Numbered from the stretch's first letter, positions 1-9,077 are shown. The stretch is 64,000 nucleotides of DNA from JANQHS01 sp965267505 (GCA_965267505.1 OZ254081.1:868001-932000); one strand, 5' to 3'. A program made the numbers and translations. The notes: generated from the letters alone by a model not told the origin.

Positions 1-1
1 A

Positions 2-685
2 CTGGAAAATTCACTAAGTTCTTCGCTTTTGAGAGCTGTACTACCGGTGTTAAAGTGGAGCGGGCAGGAAAAATTCCGAAAAGCATCAAGAATTTTGGGT
101 TCTGGAAAAGTCAATAGATCATTTCATATCTTTTCACAGGAACAATACTTGTTCTCAGAAAAGGAGCTTTTGGGATTAGGGCGGAACAGAATTCCAGAGC
201 TAGGGGGATATCCCTCCAAAAACCTAAAGGGAGCTGAAAAACAGGCAAGGTTTGATCTTTCCTATTATTTACCTGATGACCTCTTGGAGAAAGTAGATAA
301 GGCCTCCATGAAAAGTTCTTTGGAATGCAGGGTCCCCTTGCTCGACCATAGGATAATCGAGGCCAGCCAGGCACTTAGGAAGGAATTGAAAATGAAGAAG
401 GGTGAACAAAAGATCATATTAAAAAGGATCCTAGAAAACTACCTTCCAAAGGATTTGATTTATCGTAAAAAATGGGGCTTCTCCATTCCTATGATCGATT
501 GGCTTTTGAGAAATATAGATGGAAAGATGTCCGTCGCTTTTGAAAGGGATTTTATCCATTCTCAATCTTTAGTGAATCCTGAAATAGTAGAAAAAACCCT
601 CGGTGATTTCAAATCTGGAAATAAATACCTCTACAACAAAGTATGGCATCTTTGGGTGTTATTTAATTGGCTAAAAAGCAATTGA
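2..685 (+). CDS. Asparagine synthase-like protein, C-terminal part (cut by window edge)
   Basis: The frame is open from base 2, so the gene begins upstream of the window; 227 residues are visible. The segment around nt 280-355 has the family signature of the synthetase domain of glutamine-hydrolysing asparagine synthases: a DxxSM-like stretch (VDKASM) followed by SLECRVPLLDHR. This domain adenylates aspartate, or a related acid, for amidation. The N-terminal glutaminase domain would lie outside the window. Two glycosyltransferases follow with only a 3-nt gap, so this is probably a paralogue from a surface-polysaccharide cluster, where AsnB-like enzymes amidate sugar acids. That role is inferred from context. 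Simple asparagine synthesis cannot be excluded. Confidence 0.85.
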   Translation: MENSLSSSLLRAVLPVLKWSGQEKFRKASRILGSGKVNRSFHIFSQEQYLFSEKELLGLGRNRIPELGGYPSKNLKGAEKQARFDLSYYLPDDLLEKVDKASMKSSLECRVPLLDHRIIEASQALRKELKMKKGEQKIILKRILENYLPKDLIYRKKWGFSIPMIDWLLRNIDGKMSVAFERDFIHSQSLVNPEIVEKTLGDFKSGNKYLYNKVWHLWVLFNWLKSN

Positions 686-688
686 AAG

Positions 689-1972
689 TTGAAGATCTTA
701 TACCTGACATATGATGGTTTATTCGATCCGTTAGGAAGATCTCAAATCCTTCCCTACCTGCAGGGCCTCAAGAAAAACGTGGACAGAATCCAGGTTGTCA
801 GCCTGGAAAAAAACAAAAGCTTTCCTTCCCAAAAAGAGATCGAACAGTTGCAACGAAGAACTGGTCTTGATTACCAACCATTGCTTTTTGAAGAGAGCCC
901 CAAGGGAATATCAACTTTCCTGAACATTCGAAGAATGAAAAAGAAGGTTAGGGAAATCTCAGAAAAAAATAGCTGGGACATAATTCACATTAGATCAATC
1001 ATGCCTTACCTCAGCTTTAATCAAACAAAATGGGCAAAAAATATTCCGGTAATATTCGACATGAGAGGTTTTTGGGCAGATGAGCGAATCGATGGGAATA
1101 TCTGGGACCAATCAAATCCAATTTTCAAGTTGGCCTATAAAAAATTTAAGAATTATGAGCAGGAATTGATCTCTGATTCATCAGCCATAATAAGCCTGAC
1201 ACATAATGCTCGCAGTGAAATAATAGATTGGTACACAAGCAAAAGTCAAAAGGGAAGTTTGGGAAACTTTCCTATTAAATATGGTGCTGACCCTGCAAAA
1301 CTCGAAGAGATAATCAAGGTTATACCCACCTGCGTAGACACAGATCTTTTTGATTACAATAAGGTTCCAGAGGAAAAAACAAGATCCCTTAAGAAGGAGC
1401 TGAATATTGATCCCAAGGATTTGGTTTTATGCTACCAGGGCTCATTGGGAACATGGTACTTAAAAGACGAAATGTTAGAGTTCTTTTTTCAGCTGCAAAA
1501 ACAAAATCAAAATATCCATTGGCTAATAATCTCAAACGATCCAAGAGATCAAGTCTCAAAATGGCTAAGGAAGTCAGCAGAGAACCAATCATTAATCAAA
1601 AAAATCAGCATCGTTAATTCTGATCGCGACCAAATGCCAGAATATCTTTCCCTTACAGATATTGGCCTCTTTTTTATACAAAACAAGTTTTCAAAAAAAG
1701 CATCGGCTGCTACCAAAACGGGAGAGTTTCTTGCCATGGGAAAACCAGTCATTTCCAACTCAGGCTGGGGAGACGTTGAGCTATTCGCTCGAAAGTATCC
1801 GGAGTTCTTCTTTCTAAGGGATGATTTTGACCCAGAACGTTTGAAAAAAATAAGGGTCAGAGAAAATATTGAAAGCATTAAGGTAAATGCCAGGAAGCTG
1901 GCCCTTGACTATTTTTCCTTAAAAAGAGGAGTTGAGAATTATCTTACCATCTATAAAGAATTAGCGGGATAA
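689..1972 (+). CDS. Glycosyltransferase, GT4/GT-B type
   Basis: A 427-residue protein starting at TTG 689, three bases after the preceding stop codon, so it is translationally coupled. The N-terminus (LYLTYDG..PLGRSQILPYL) looks like the acceptor-binding Rossmann half of GT-B glycosyltransferases. The C-terminal half has TKTGEFLAMGKPVI, the EX7E-like nucleotide-sugar binding region of family 4 enzymes. There is no membrane segment, so it should act at the cytoplasmic face, adding a sugar to a lipid-linked glycan. Donor and acceptor cannot be read from the sequence. It lies between an AsnB-like gene and a second glycosyltransferase, as expected for a capsule, O-antigen or exopolysaccharide locus. 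Confidence 0.85.
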   Translation: MKILYLTYDGLFDPLGRSQILPYLQGLKKNVDRIQVVSLEKNKSFPSQKEIEQLQRRTGLDYQPLLFEESPKGISTFLNIRRMKKKVREISEKNSWDIIHIRSIMPYLSFNQTKWAKNIPVIFDMRGFWADERIDGNIWDQSNPIFKLAYKKFKNYEQELISDSSAIISLTHNARSEIIDWYTSKSQKGSLGNFPIKYGADPAKLEEIIKVIPTCVDTDLFDYNKVPEEKTRSLKKELNIDPKDLVLCYQGSLGTWYLKDEMLEFFFQLQKQNQNIHWLIISNDPRDQVSKWLRKSAENQSLIKKISIVNSDRDQMPEYLSLTDIGLFFIQNKFSKKASAATKTGEFLAMGKPVISNSGWGDVELFARKYPEFFFLRDDFDPERLKKIRVRENIESIKVNARKLALDYFSLKRGVENYLTIYKELAG

Positions 1973-1980
1973 AAAACCTA

Positions 1981-3054
1981 TTGATCATATGTCCATACCC
2001 AAAGGGTACAGTGGGATCTCAAAGATTCAGGTTTGAATTATTTCTGAAAGAGCTTCCGGGTTGGGGAATAAGTTATTCTCAAAAACCTTTTTGGTCTGAA
2101 AGTGCATTCAAGATTCTCTACCAGAGAGGCAACGCCCCTTCAAAGCTGGCTTATTTCATTTCTGGCTTGATAAAAAGATACTTGTTACTCTTCCAATTGG
2201 GAAAATACGATGCGCTATTGATCCACCGGGAAGCCATTCCGATTGGCCCTCCTGTATGGGAATGGATAGCCTTAGTTCTATTTGGCAAGCCCGCTATCTA
2301 CGATTTCGATGACGCTATTTGGCTTGAAAAAACCAGTGAAACCAATAAAAAGGTATCCTGGCTTAAGTGGGCGAGAAAAGTCCCATTTATCATCAAAAAT
2401 TCAAGATACATATCTGCCGGAAATCAATTCTTGAAAAAGTATGCCGAGTCTTTTAATGACAATGCTTTGTTCATTCCCACAGTGGTTGAAACAAATGAAC
2501 ACAGATCTGAAAGGAATCAGAACAGCGAAAAAATAACCGTTGGATGGACAGGAACTCATTCCACTCTTCCTTATTTGGATCCGGTTTTAATGATCATTAG
2601 AAAGTTAAAGTCAGACCTGGAGTTTGATTTCCTAATAATAGCCGATCAGGATCCAGACTACCAGGATCTGGAATATGAATTCGTTTTATTCTCCCATTCC
2701 CGCGAGATCAAAGACCTGGACAGGATCGATATCGGAATCATGCCAGTACCAGATGATGATTGGGCGAAAGGGAAATGCGGATTCAAATTGATCCAATACA
2801 TGGCTCTTGAAAAAGCTTCCCTGGCAAGTCCTGTTGGAGTAAACTCAATTTTGATCGGAGAAAATGAAAGAGGAATGTATGCTTCTAAGCCTCAGGATTG
2901 GGAGCAAGGATTAAAAGAGCTGATCAAAAATTCAGATCTCAGAAAAGAGTATGGAAAGAGAGGGCGAGATTTCGTTGAAAACCAATTCAGCAGAAATTCT
3001 CTTCTACCCAACTACCGTAAATTGCTTCTTTCCGTTTTTGAACCTTTGGAATAA
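1981..3054 (+). CDS. Glycosyltransferase family protein
   Basis: A 357-residue protein with a TTG start 8 nt after the upstream glycosyltransferase. The N-terminus PYPKGTVGSQRFRFE, the central DFDDAIW and GWTGTHSTLPYL, and the C-terminal KCGFKLIQYMALEKA are typical of a group of GT-B glycosyltransferases common in Bacteroidota polysaccharide loci. The last motif corresponds to the nucleotide-sugar binding helix. It is the last gene of this + strand run. Its final 43 bases overlap the end of the oppositely oriented membrane protein gene, which is long for a convergent overlap. Donor sugar and linkage are unknown. Confidence 0.82.
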   Translation: MIICPYPKGTVGSQRFRFELFLKELPGWGISYSQKPFWSESAFKILYQRGNAPSKLAYFISGLIKRYLLLFQLGKYDALLIHREAIPIGPPVWEWIALVLFGKPAIYDFDDAIWLEKTSETNKKVSWLKWARKVPFIIKNSRYISAGNQFLKKYAESFNDNALFIPTVVETNEHRSERNQNSEKITVGWTGTHSTLPYLDPVLMIIRKLKSDLEFDFLIIADQDPDYQDLEYEFVLFSHSREIKDLDRIDIGIMPVPDDDWAKGKCGFKLIQYMALEKASLASPVGVNSILIGENERGMYASKPQDWEQGLKELIKNSDLRKEYGKRGRDFVENQFSRNSLLPNYRKLLLSVFEPLE

Positions 3055-4349
3055 TTCAAATAGGAGTTAAGTACCAATATCGAGAACAGGTAAAAAGGCA
3101 GTAATGGAATCTTATACCTGGATAGGGATCCAAAATTAAAACTCGACACTCCGACTCCAATGGCAAAAACCAGAGAGAAGACTAAAGCAAAAATCAAAAA
3201 AGGATCTTTTCGAATATAACCGACGATCCCGAAAAACCTTGACCGGAAAAGTACCAGAGCCGTAAGCAAAAGGAAAATCAGACTCTCAAAGGCTGAAATA
3301 AGCATAAAGGGATTGCTAACCTCCCATAGCCATGGCCTAAAAAGCGTAACCACAATTCCCTGTGGAGCAAGCCCGATCATACCAGCAAACGTGCCATCAA
3401 GCTCCCCCAAATAATACGTAGAACCCGCTCCTTTTCCTGTCCAATAAGCTATGTCATAAGCGGTTGTTTGAGAGGTAATCGCAATATTATCAATGTCATA
3501 TTTCGCGTTTGACTCAGCCATCTGGTCCATGGTAAGGAATGCCAAAAGGCCTGCCAGACCAAAAAAGAAGGGGGCCGCAAATGTTTTTAAAACTCCAGAC
3601 CTAATCGATTGAAGATTTTCCAAGACCCACCACCCAATTAAACTCGGAATAAAGGATAGAAGAATGTAGATCTTAACCACGTAGAGGATGTAAAGACCAA
3701 TGAGACCCACCAGAATATGATTCAGCTTGTACTGCCTTTGGATAACCACCCAGTAAAATCCATAGATCAACCAGCCAATAGCACCATAGGTTAGGGTATC
3801 TTTAAAAAGGCCTGAGCCCCAAATCAAACAGCTCGGAATGAAAATAGCTGCTACAGCTGCTTCCAACTTTAAATTCGGATAGCGATGCGTAAATACTTTA
3901 TAGCTCGCCCATGATCCAGAAAAGGACCAAAGAGAAAACAAAAGGGAAATTGGAAGAAAGGAATGCAAGGTAAATAACCCAAGGAATGCCGAAACCTTGG
4001 CTACAAAAAAAGACGCGGAATCCGAGTACCAATACATGCGATCGATGTATTTACCCAATCCTGAAATTGGCTCCCCGGAGCTGAAAAGAAATTTCAAAAA
4101 GTTAAAGGGATTTTCAAGAGTAGCTTCCCAAATAAGCGTGGAATGGTAAAAGAAATTAAAAGTATCCCCACCTCCATAATAAAATTGATAGATCAAACCG
4201 ATCATAAGTGCACCGAAAAATTTTGCAACTATCCCATATGTGAAAATAGATCTGTTCGTAGGGTCCTTTTCGCTTGACCTAAAAAAAGAGATCAAAGGAA
4301 TGAGAACCATCAAAAGGATCGGTGTTATGATTAGGTCTTTCGTTTCCAT
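3012..4349 (-). CDS. Polytopic membrane protein of a polysaccharide locus
   Basis: A 445-residue integral membrane protein with about ten hydrophobic segments. A large loop at roughly residues 265-320 is rich in Asp, Thr and Gly. An early GGGDTFNFFYH motif follows the second membrane segment; similar GDTxxYF motifs occur in O-antigen polymerase-like and other membrane proteins of Bacteroidota capsule loci. I do not recognise a characterised family. Its position next to glycosyltransferases suggests a polymerase or transferase acting on lipid-linked glycans, but this is inference. The 3' end overlaps the preceding gene on the opposite strand. The start (ATG, MPETKD-like region at 4349) faces a divergent Lrp-type regulator 122 bp away. 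Confidence 0.6.
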   Translation of the reverse strand: METKDLIITPILLMVLIPLISFFRSSEKDPTNRSIFTYGIVAKFFGALMIGLIYQFYYGGGDTFNFFYHSTLIWEATLENPFNFLKFLFSSGEPISGLGKYIDRMYWYSDSASFFVAKVSAFLGLFTLHSFLPISLLFSLWSFSGSWASYKVFTHRYPNLKLEAAVAAIFIPSCLIWGSGLFKDTLTYGAIGWLIYGFYWVVIQRQYKLNHILVGLIGLYILYVVKIYILLSFIPSLIGWWVLENLQSIRSGVLKTFAAPFFFGLAGLLAFLTMDQMAESNAKYDIDNIAITSQTTAYDIAYWTGKGAGSTYYLGELDGTFAGMIGLAPQGIVVTLFRPWLWEVSNPFMLISAFESLIFLLLTALVLFRSRFFGIVGYIRKDPFLIFALVFSLVFAIGVGVSSFNFGSLSRYKIPLLPFYLFSILVLNSYLNYSKGSKTERSNLR

Positions 4350-4432
4350 CCTTGGACTTACAAATTTCCTAATTGTATACCGATTTTATGGTGGATTTAA
4401 AGAATCAATAAAAAACAACGGGATTTGTCCGA

Positions 4433-4440
4433 TATATTTG
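4433..4440 (+). promoter_or_regulatory. Bacteroidota -7 box upstream of the Lrp-type regulator
   Basis: TATATTTG matches the TAnnTTTG -7 element of Bacteroidota primary sigma factor promoters. It lies 31 nt before the TTG start at 4472. A TTG at the normal -33 distance is not evident. Confidence 0.5.
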
Positions 4441-4471
4441 AGCCCAGCTATGTGAACATTAATCAATAATC

Positions 4472-4927
4472 TTGGACCGAATAGACAAAAAAATCCTTGA
4501 GATCCTACAAAAAGATGCCAGGATCACAAATGCAAAGCTTTCATCAGATATAGGACTTTCTCCTGCCCCTACCCTCGAAAGGGTAAAAAAACTTGAAAAG
4601 GCCGGTTATATAGAAGGTTATTTCGCAGAATTCGATAAGGAAAAATTGGGACTAGATGTTTTGACATTTATCCAAATAAGTCTTAAAGACAACAAGAAGA
4701 ACACGGTAAAAAAGTTTATTGATCACATTTCAAAGATTGATGAGATCGTCGAGTGTTATCATCTGACAGGCCATTCTGATGTTTTGTTAAAGGTTATCAC
4801 GCAAAGCATATCTACTTACCAAAAGTTGATCATAGGAAAGCTTACTGAGATCGATGAAATAGACAGAATGGAAAGTCTCGTGGTCCTGAACACTTTAAAA
4901 AAGACAAACGCCTACCCTATTCCCTAG
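4472..4927 (+). CDS. Lrp/AsnC family transcriptional regulator
   Basis: A 151-residue protein with full-length Lrp/AsnC architecture. Residues about 1-50 form the helix-turn-helix (DRIDKKILEILQKDARI, then LSxxIGLSPAPTLERVKKLE). Residues about 65-140 form the RAM effector domain, with the conserved CYHLTGHSDVLLKV pattern. Such proteins form octamers and respond to amino acids. The TTG start is chosen because the family N-terminus begins at LDRIDKKIL and no in-frame ATG precedes it. It is divergent from the polysaccharide membrane protein, and its stop codon overlaps that of the TPR gene by 4 nt (shared CTAG). The ligand is not predictable. Confidence 0.92.
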   Translation: MDRIDKKILEILQKDARITNAKLSSDIGLSPAPTLERVKKLEKAGYIEGYFAEFDKEKLGLDVLTFIQISLKDNKKNTVKKFIDHISKIDEIVECYHLTGHSDVLLKVITQSISTYQKLIIGKLTEIDEIDRMESLVVLNTLKKTNAYPIP

Positions 4928-6162
4928 CCAAAGAACAAAAAGCCTTTTCCCTTTTTATTTTCCTTCAAATACTTTCTGGATTCCTTTCCCAGCTCAGATT
5001 TCTTATCAGCATATTCTTTTATTAGCTCATAGTGTTTAATGGCACTGTCTTTATTTCCTAACTCATCATCCATCCTTGCCAGATAGGCATGAGACCATAG
5101 ATTGTAACCTGTATCAAAAGCACCATTAGATTCTGAATACTGAATTGCCTCTTCATAATGAAGCCGTGCAAGGTTCAGATCCTTATCCCTGAACTGGTAT
5201 ATATATCCGAGGAAAAAAGAAGCATATCTTCCTGAATTGGCCTCATAACCTGCCCGATTATCATTAATCCTGTCTAAAATTGTTCTTGATTGAACCTCGG
5301 TCTCAACCAATTGTCCACCGGTAAAAAGTAGACGGGCGTAGTAACGGTGGAAATAAGGGTTATTTGGAAAGGTCTCATTTAAATACTTGGCCATTCGAAA
5401 TGAGTTCTTTTGATCATTTTCCTCATCGTAGATACGCATGAGCCAATATTGGGCCTCTGTTCTGGTATAAAAAGAAACCTGGGCATTCTTTTCCAATTGC
5501 TTGATTCCCTCCTGCTTGTCGCCTTTTGGGAAAAACAACATAATCGGCTTTAAGTATTTATAGTTGTCAGGAATCCATTCCCTGTAATAATTATACAAGC
5601 CCTCTCCGAATAGGAATTCAGGACTCCAATCAAGATACTCTCTGCTCTTTTGTAAATACTGCAAAGCCTTTTTCCCAGTAAAACTTGCCTTGGTATAATT
5701 CTCTCTTTCGGAATTCAACCTGGCTTTAAAAGCATAAGCTCCTGCCAGAAAAAAAACCTTCTCAGCGTTTTCAGATTTCTTTCCTCCCATTGCCTCAGCC
5801 TTATTAATGGCGGTATCCATATATGCCAGGAAACTTTTGTCATATCGGGTTTCTTCCACATCCGGAACAATCCTCCACCATTCACTTAAGCCCAACAGAA
5901 AATAGCCCATAGGGTGATCAGGGTAGTCATTCTTTATCCATTTGAACCTTTTGTTGGCCTCCTTGAAATTGAAGTCATACATCAAATTCACTGCCTCTGT
6001 CGCTTGAATTATGATGGCGGGATTGTTCAGAAGGATTTCTTCCTTTTCCATTTTTTCCTGAGCTACACCCTGAATGGACAGAAGCCCCAGTAAAATGAAT
6101 TCAAGACTAAGGCCAAGACATCTTGGAATATTGATTAAAGAAGAGAGGAAAATAACTTTCAT
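4924..6162 (-). CDS. Exported tetratricopeptide repeat protein
   Basis: A 412-residue protein with a hydrophobic N-terminus ending near GVAQ (about residue 34), consistent with a Sec signal peptide. The remainder is alpha-helical, with degenerate TPR units such as NFKEANKRFKWIKNDYPDHPMGYFLLG at about 64-90 (quoted in part) and LARLHYEEAIQYSES. The Lys-rich tail ends in KGKGFLFFG. No catalytic residues are apparent. It probably acts as a periplasmic scaffold or interaction protein. It stands alone between a convergent regulator gene and the divergently transcribed pyrophosphatase. Confidence 0.75.
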   Translation of the reverse strand: MKVIFLSSLINIPRCLGLSLEFILLGLLSIQGVAQEKMEKEEILLNNPAIIIQATEAVNLMYDFNFKEANKRFKWIKNDYPDHPMGYFLLGLSEWWRIVPDVEETRYDKSFLAYMDTAINKAEAMGGKKSENAEKVFFLAGAYAFKARLNSERENYTKASFTGKKALQYLQKSREYLDWSPEFLFGEGLYNYYREWIPDNYKYLKPIMLFFPKGDKQEGIKQLEKNAQVSFYTRTEAQYWLMRIYDEENDQKNSFRMAKYLNETFPNNPYFHRYYARLLFTGGQLVETEVQSRTILDRINDNRAGYEANSGRYASFFLGYIYQFRDKDLNLARLHYEEAIQYSESNGAFDTGYNLWSHAYLARMDDELGNKDSAIKHYELIKEYADKKSELGKESRKYLKENKKGKGFLFFG

Positions 6163-6213
6163 TCAGGCAGTTAGGAATTTTGCTATACAGGAAGCTTGTT
6201 AATAAGAATATTT

Positions 6214-6221
6214 TAGTTTTG
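6214..6221 (+). promoter_or_regulatory. -7 box of the pyrophosphatase gene
   Basis: TAGTTTTG fits TAnnTTTG and lies 40 nt before the ATG at 6262. A TTG at 6195-6197 is upstream but with a shorter spacer (about 16 nt) than the usual 19 or so. Confidence 0.5.
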
Positions 6222-6261
6222 CGGTCTTAATTTTTAGCCCAGATATAACAACTAAACAAAT

Positions 6262-7380
6262 ATGGAAAAATTGATGTTTTTCCTGCCATTGTGCGGAGTC
6301 GCTGCTATTCTTTATGTGATTTGGAAATCCGGTTGGGTTTCAAAACAAGAAATCGGCAACGATAAAATGAAAAATATTGCCAAGCACATCTCTGATGGAG
6401 CTATGGCATTCTTAAAAGCTGAATACAAGGTTCTCTCAATCTTTGTTATTGCAGTTGCGGTTTTGCTGGCCTTTAAAGGCGCTAACGAAGCCAACTCAAG
6501 TGCTCTTGTTGCATTATCCTTTGTGGTCGGAGCTATTTGTTCGGCTTTGGCGGGCTTTCTCGGTATGAGGGTAGCTACTAAAGCTAATGTAAGGACAACA
6601 AATGCTGCCAGAGAGTCTCTTGGCAAAGCCCTGGAAGTTGCCTTTGGTGGAGGTTCTGTCATGGGAATGGGTGTTGTTGGTCTTGGAGTATTGGGATTGA
6701 GTTTATTATTCATTCTTTATTCTCAAATGTTCGGTCTGGGAGATTCAGACAGCGTGACCACCATCCTGAATGTTTTAGCTGGATTTTCACTTGGTGCATC
6801 TTCCATTGCTCTTTTCGCAAGAGTTGGAGGGGGTATTTATACCAAAGCTGCCGATGTTGGAGCAGACCTGGTAGGAAAAGTTGAAGCAGGCATCCCAGAA
6901 GATCATCCCTTGAATCCAGCAACCATTGCCGATAATGTTGGTGACAACGTTGGTGATGTTGCCGGAATGGGTGCAGACCTTTTTGAATCTTATGTTGGGT
7001 CAATTATCGGTACCATGGTTTTGGGAGCGGCCTTCGTTTCCATAGCAGACTTTCCAATGGACGGACTGGGAGCCGTGGTATTGCCATTAGCATTAGCTGC
7101 AGTAGGTATCCTGGTTTCTATTTTCGGGACCTTCTTTGTAAGGGTTAAAGAAGGTGGAAGCCCACATAGGGCATTGAATATCGGAGAATTTGGATCAGCC
7201 ATCGTAATGGTTGTGGCATCTTATTTCATTATTCAATATTTCCTTCCCACAACATGGGTTCTCAATGGGACTGAGTACTCTGCAAATGGCGTGTTCTACG
7301 CAACACTTGCAGGGCTTTTTGCCGGTCTTGGAATCGGAAAGATCACAGAATATTATACTGGAACCGGACAAAGCCGGTGA
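6262..7380 (+). CDS. hppA: Membrane-bound ion-pumping pyrophosphatase, N-terminal fragment (frameshifted)
   Basis: This is the first half of a membrane pyrophosphatase, which couples hydrolysis of cytoplasmic PPi to H+ or Na+ export across the inner membrane. Hydrophobic segments alternate with conserved loops. The substrate-binding motif DX7KXE is intact (D198 VGADLVGK V E208), followed by DNVGDNVGDVAGMGADLFE. The frame ends at TGA 7378, far before the end of the family (usually 16 membrane helices). The next frame resumes exactly where the protein should continue (KPVTSIVRQSVTG). Restoring one A in the AAA run at 7370-7372 joins the halves. The true in-frame part therefore ends near 7368. 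Confidence 0.93.
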   Translation: MEKLMFFLPLCGVAAILYVIWKSGWVSKQEIGNDKMKNIAKHISDGAMAFLKAEYKVLSIFVIAVAVLLAFKGANEANSSALVALSFVVGAICSALAGFLGMRVATKANVRTTNAARESLGKALEVAFGGGSVMGMGVVGLGVLGLSLLFILYSQMFGLGDSDSVTTILNVLAGFSLGASSIALFARVGGGIYTKAADVGADLVGKVEAGIPEDHPLNPATIADNVGDNVGDVAGMGADLFESYVGSIIGTMVLGAAFVSIADFPMDGLGAVVLPLALAAVGILVSIFGTFFVRVKEGGSPHRALNIGEFGSAIVMVVASYFIIQYFLPTTWVLNGTEYSANGVFYATLAGLFAGLGIGKITEYYTGTGQSR

Positions 7381-9026
7381 CCTCTATCGTTAGGCAATCG
7401 GTTACTGGATCGGCTACTAATATTATCGCCGGACTTGGAGTTGGTATGATGAGTACCGCAATCCCAGTGATCATGATTGCCGCTGCAATCCTTATCTCTT
7501 ACCAATTCGCAGGACTTTATGGTATTGCGATCGCAGCCGTTGGTATGCTGGCAAATACAGGAATCCAATTGGCAGTTGACGCATATGGCCCTATTTCGGA
7601 TAACGCGGGAGGAATTGCTGAAATGGCTGAATTACCAAAAGAGGTAAGAGAAAGAACGGATAAGCTTGACGCGGTTGGAAATACCACCGCCGCAATCGGA
7701 AAAGGATTTGCAATTGGATCGGCTGCTTTGACAGCCTTGGCATTATTTGCGGCCTTCATGCAACAAGCAAACCTTGACACCATCAATATTGCCGATCCTA
7801 AGGTGATGGCGGGGCTATTGGTTGGAGCTATGCTTCCATTTGTATTCTCATCATTGAGTATGAATGCAGTGGGTAGAGCCGCAATGGCCATGATCGAAGA
7901 GGTAAGAAGGCAGTTCAAAGAAATCCCTGCTTTGGGTGCCGCTCTTGATGTGATGAAAAGAAATGAAGGCAAAGACCCATCAGAGTGGTCTCAAGCCGAT
8001 AATGATACTTTCGAATCTGCTGACGGAGTTGCTGAGTATGATAAATGTGTTGAGATCTCTACAAAAGCATCTATCAAGGAAATGGTTCTTCCTGGGCTAA
8101 TGGCAGTTTTGGTTCCAGTATTAATTGGGTTTGTCGCTGGACCAGAAATGTTGGGTGGGCTCCTTGCCGGTGTGACTTCGGCTGGTGTTCTTATGGCGAT
8201 CTTCCAATCTAATGCTGGAGGAGCATGGGACAACGCTAAGAAAATGATAGAAGAAGGATTCGATCTGAACGGCACCAAATATGGAAAAGGATCGGAACCT
8301 CATAAGGCAGCAGTAGTAGGTGATACGGTTGGAGATCCGTTCAAGGATACTTCCGGACCATCGTTGAACATCCTCCTTAAACTGATGTCGGTAGTAGCAC
8401 TTGTTATCGCACCATCTATTGCAATTGTTCAATCCTCCGGCGAAGAAGTTGAAACAGCTTCAATGGTTGAAGTAGACGTAGTTGAAGAAGAAGCCGTTGA
8501 AGTTATAGACCTAAGTAATGCCACAGGTGTTTGGGCAATTGACCAAGCACATACCTTCGTGGGTTTTGAGGTAAGACATATCCTTGCGAAGTCAAAAGGG
8601 GCCTTTGAAAATGTTTTTGGAACGATCTCAATAGGAGAAGACCTTAGTTCATCAACCATTGATATCAGGATCGCTGCCGCTTCGATCAATACCAAAATCG
8701 ATAAGAGAGATGCCGATTTGAGGGGTGAAAGGTTTTTCGATGTCGAAAATTATCCTGAGATAACTTTCCAATCTACTTCAATTGAAAAGACGGCAACTGG
8801 CTATATGGCTATGGGTGATCTAACCATGCACGGAGTGACCAAGTCGATCGAACTTCCTTTTACTTACCTGGGAAGATCGGATTTTGATGAAGGATTTTCT
8901 GTAATTTCTTTTGAGTCTGAGATTACTCTGAAAAGGTCAGAATATGGTATGGAGACTATGCTCGGAGCTGTAGGTGATGATATTTCAGTCAATATTTCTG
9001 TGGAGGCTAACCCGTCTCAGGAATAA
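7377..9026 (+). CDS. hppA: Membrane pyrophosphatase, C-terminal fragment, fused to a YceI domain
   Basis: Continues the upstream fragment after a one-base frameshift. Residues 1 to about 345 carry the rest of the pump: VTGSATNII, DAYGPISDNAGGIAEM, GNTTAAIGKG, NAGGAWDNAKK and GDTVGDPFKDTSGP. Ala in GNTTAA, where K+-independent pumps have Lys, points to the K+-dependent subfamily; H+ versus Na+ is not settled. After the last helix comes an acidic linker (about 350-380). Then follows a complete YceI-like domain (nt 8526 to about 9010): GVWAIDQAHTFVGFEVRH, FFDVENYPEITFQS, MHGVTKSIELP. YceI proteins are periplasmic lipocalin-like binders of isoprenoid lipids. Both termini of these pumps face outward, so the domain would be periplasmic without its own signal peptide. 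Confidence 0.9.
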   Translation: MTSIVRQSVTGSATNIIAGLGVGMMSTAIPVIMIAAAILISYQFAGLYGIAIAAVGMLANTGIQLAVDAYGPISDNAGGIAEMAELPKEVRERTDKLDAVGNTTAAIGKGFAIGSAALTALALFAAFMQQANLDTINIADPKVMAGLLVGAMLPFVFSSLSMNAVGRAAMAMIEEVRRQFKEIPALGAALDVMKRNEGKDPSEWSQADNDTFESADGVAEYDKCVEISTKASIKEMVLPGLMAVLVPVLIGFVAGPEMLGGLLAGVTSAGVLMAIFQSNAGGAWDNAKKMIEEGFDLNGTKYGKGSEPHKAAVVGDTVGDPFKDTSGPSLNILLKLMSVVALVIAPSIAIVQSSGEEVETASMVEVDVVEEEAVEVIDLSNATGVWAIDQAHTFVGFEVRHILAKSKGAFENVFGTISIGEDLSSSTIDIRIAAASINTKIDKRDADLRGERFFDVENYPEITFQSTSIEKTATGYMAMGDLTMHGVTKSIELPFTYLGRSDFDEGFSVISFESEITLKRSEYGMETMLGAVGDDISVNISVEANPSQE

Positions 9027-9050
9027 AGAATAATAATCATAATGTAAATT

Positions 9051-9077
9051 ACCGGAGGAAACCCCTCCGGTTTTTTT
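9051..9077 (+). terminator. Rho-independent terminator after the pyrophosphatase
   Basis: Stem ACCGGAGG (9051-9058) pairs with CCTCCGGT (9064-9071) across a five-base loop, followed by a T run to 9077. The ATG of hpt begins at the next base, 9078. Confidence 0.85.

Noticed and set aside
7366..7380. Programmed -1 frameshift in hppA
   Set aside because: The local sequence GGACAAAGC is not a standard X-XXY-YYZ slippery site, and no downstream pseudoknot is evident. A one-base loss from an A run explains it more simply.
6312..8695. Several long minus-strand open frames across the pyrophosphatase gene
   Set aside because: They are antisense to strongly conserved pump and YceI sequence, have low-complexity Ala/Thr/Pro or Ser-rich products, and have no promoter or family match.
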